Source: Megamonas sp. UBA1792 (GTDB lineage: Bacteria > Bacillota_C > Negativicutes > Selenomonadales > Selenomonadaceae). From it: a DNA stretch of 8,128 nucleotides. A program made the position numbers and the translations under genes. The notes beneath the pieces are model-generated. The model was not told the DNA's origin, made no database searches, and saw only the letters and a list, made by a program, of their open reading frames with translations. Shown piece after piece: positions 6,867-8,128 of the stretch. Location of the stretch: the NCBI GenBank assembly GCA_002315155.1, contig DCFY01000160.1:1-8128 (forward strand), given 5' to 3'. The stretch's first letter is position 1; each line of letters begins with the position of its first letter.

Positions 6867-8128
6867 TTAAGACACAATTCTACCATCCTGCATAACGATT
6901 TTGCCGTCAACGATTGTCATTACAGCTTTACCTTTAAGCTTTTTGCCATCGAACGGTGAATGTGTCCCACGCGTATAAAACTTCGTTTCATCGACCGTCC
7001 ATTCGAGTTCCGGATCGATAATTGTGATGTCTGCTGCCTTACCTTCCGCTATCACGCCCCTGTCCATACCAAAGATCTTTGCCGGACCGCATGTCATTTT
7101 TGCAATAATTTCTTCCAAACCTATCTTTCCTGTATGATAAAGATCCGTTAGAAGTACCCCCAATGCTGTTTCCAGACCAGGAAAGCCGCTTGGTGCATAT
7201 CGATATTCCACATCTTTTTCTTCTTCAGCATGTGGTGAATGATCTGTTACAATTGCATCAATAGTACCATCTTTAAGTCCTTGCAGCATTGCTTCGGTAT
7301 CCTTTGCTGAGCGAAGTGGTGGATTTACCTTTGTTGATGTGTCCGTGGGATCAACGCATTCATCTGTCATCGTCAAATGCTGAGGTGTTACTTCTGCTGT
7401 TACCTTTACACCACGTTTTTTTGCCTGACGAACAATATCCAGTGCTTTCGCAGAGCTGATATGCGCAATATGAACCTTAGCATCCGCATATTCCGCCAGC
7501 ATGATATCACGTGCTACAGCAATATCTTCTGCAACTGTAGGGCGGCCTTTCATTCCCAGCATCGCACTATGATGTCCTTCATTCATAACGCCGTCTTCAA
7601 CAAGAGAAATCTCTTCATCATGACCAATAATAATCTTATCAAATGTCTGCAGATAATCAAACCCATTCAAAAGTACCTTCGCAGATTCTACATAGTGTCC
7701 ATCATCCGAAAAAGCGATTGCGCCAGCTTGTGTCATATCACCGACTTCAGCCATTTCTTTCCCAGCCTGTCCTTTCGTAAGTGCACCAATAATCTCAACA
7801 TGAACAATCCCAACTTCAGCTGCCCGATGTTTTAAGCTATTAACAAGTGCTGATGTATCTACTACTGGTTTTGTGTTTGGCATCGTTGCAACTGTTGTGT
7901 ACCCACCTGCCGCAGCAGCTCTCGTCCCAGAAGCAAAATCTTCTTTGGCTTCCTGACCCGGTTCACGAAAATGAACATGCATATCAATAAGACCTGGTGT
8001 AACAATACACCCAGCTGCATTGATGATTTCTATGTCTTTTACCTGTAAATCTTTCCCTATTGATTTTATTTTACCGTCTTCTATTAGAACATCGCAAATA
8101 TCGTCAAATTTTTTTGCTGGATTAATTA
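6867..8128 (-). CDS. pyrC: Dihydroorotase, class I (5' end beyond the right edge)
   Basis: PyrC reversibly cyclises carbamoyl aspartate to dihydroorotate. The open frame continues upstream of the ATG at 7982 to the window edge: 48 codons (INPAKKFDD..., DVLIEDGKI, then IVTPGLID) encode the usual N-terminal strand region, so 419 residues are visible and perhaps about 10 are missing. The ATG at 7982 is internal, being the Met of DMHVHFREPG, which carries the first two zinc-ligand histidines. Counting from that Met, FSDDG (91-95) holds the metal-ligand Asp of class I enzymes in place of the carbamylated Lys of class II. HIAHISS (His174) and TPQH (His202) supply further ligands. VTDHSPH (Asp247) has the catalytic Asp, and APSGFPGLET (263-272) lies near the active site. 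All key residues are present. The stop is 21 nt before the carA start, consistent with one transcript. Confidence 0.96.
   Translation of the reverse strand, partial: INPAKKFDDICDVLIEDGKIKSIGKDLQVKDIEIINAAGCIVTPGLIDMHVHFREPGQEAKEDFASGTRAAAAGGYTTVATMPNTKPVVDTSALVNSLKHRAAEVGIVHVEIIGALTKGQAGKEMAEVGDMTQAGAIAFSDDGHYVESAKVLLNGFDYLQTFDKIIIGHDEEISLVEDGVMNEGHHSAMLGMKGRPTVAEDIAVARDIMLAEYADAKVHIAHISSAKALDIVRQAKKRGVKVTAEVTPQHLTMTDECVDPTDTSTKVNPPLRSAKDTEAMLQGLKDGTIDAIVTDHSPHAEEEKDVEYRYAPSGFPGLETALGVLLTDLYHTGKIGLEEIIAKMTCGPAKIFGMDRGVIAEGKAADITIIDPELEWTVDETKFYTRGTHSPFDGKKLKGKAVMTIVDGKIVMQDGRIVS

Noticed and set aside
7377..7835. A 152-codon open frame on the plus strand.
   Set aside because: It is antisense to conserved pyrC codons and rich in Cys, Phe, Asn and His in the way typical of shadow frames.

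Overview
The window is a stretch of a bacterial de novo pyrimidine (UMP) biosynthesis operon. Every gene is on the minus strand. In transcription order (right to left) they are pyrC (5' end off the window), carA, carB, pyrK, pyrD, pyrF and pyrE (only the first 46 codons are present). Essentially every base is coding; the largest gap is 21 bp, between pyrC and carA. No RNA genes, mobile elements, CRISPR arrays, operon promoter or terminator are visible. The promoter, and any pyrR or pyrB, would lie to the right of base 8128. The rest of pyrE and the operon end would lie to the left of base 1.

Organism: the gene order matches the later part of the Bacillus-type pyr operon (pyrB-pyrC-carA-carB-pyrK-pyrD-pyrF-pyrE). 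Dihydroorotate oxidation uses the NAD-linked class 1B enzyme, catalytic PyrD plus the flavin/iron-sulfur subunit PyrK, which is typical of Firmicutes and other anaerobes. G+C looks moderate (low 40s by eye), Shine-Dalgarno sites are strong, and the genes are very tightly packed. The protein style, for example the KVGMELFYSVG segment of PyrF and the Thermus-type PyrE N-terminus, suggests an anaerobic Negativicutes-like Firmicute. That placement is inference and was not tested by any search.

How the genes work together: CarA releases ammonia from glutamine and CarB makes carbamoyl phosphate. An aspartate transcarbamoylase (PyrB, not in the window) would make carbamoyl aspartate, and PyrC cyclises it to dihydroorotate. 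PyrD/PyrK oxidise this to orotate using NAD+, PyrE adds PRPP to give OMP, and PyrF decarboxylates OMP to UMP. Junctions suggest translational coupling: carA/carB 2 nt apart, carB/pyrK overlapping by about 14 nt, pyrK/pyrD sharing TAATG, pyrD/pyrF 8 nt apart, and pyrF/pyrE sharing ATGA.

I see no undescribed system here. Points worth a second look are modest: a perfect 12-bp inverted repeat inside pyrK, TTG and GTG starts on the two carbamoyl-phosphate synthase genes, unusual residues in an otherwise conserved stretch of PyrD, and a PyrE N-terminus of a different type from the Bacillus enzyme.
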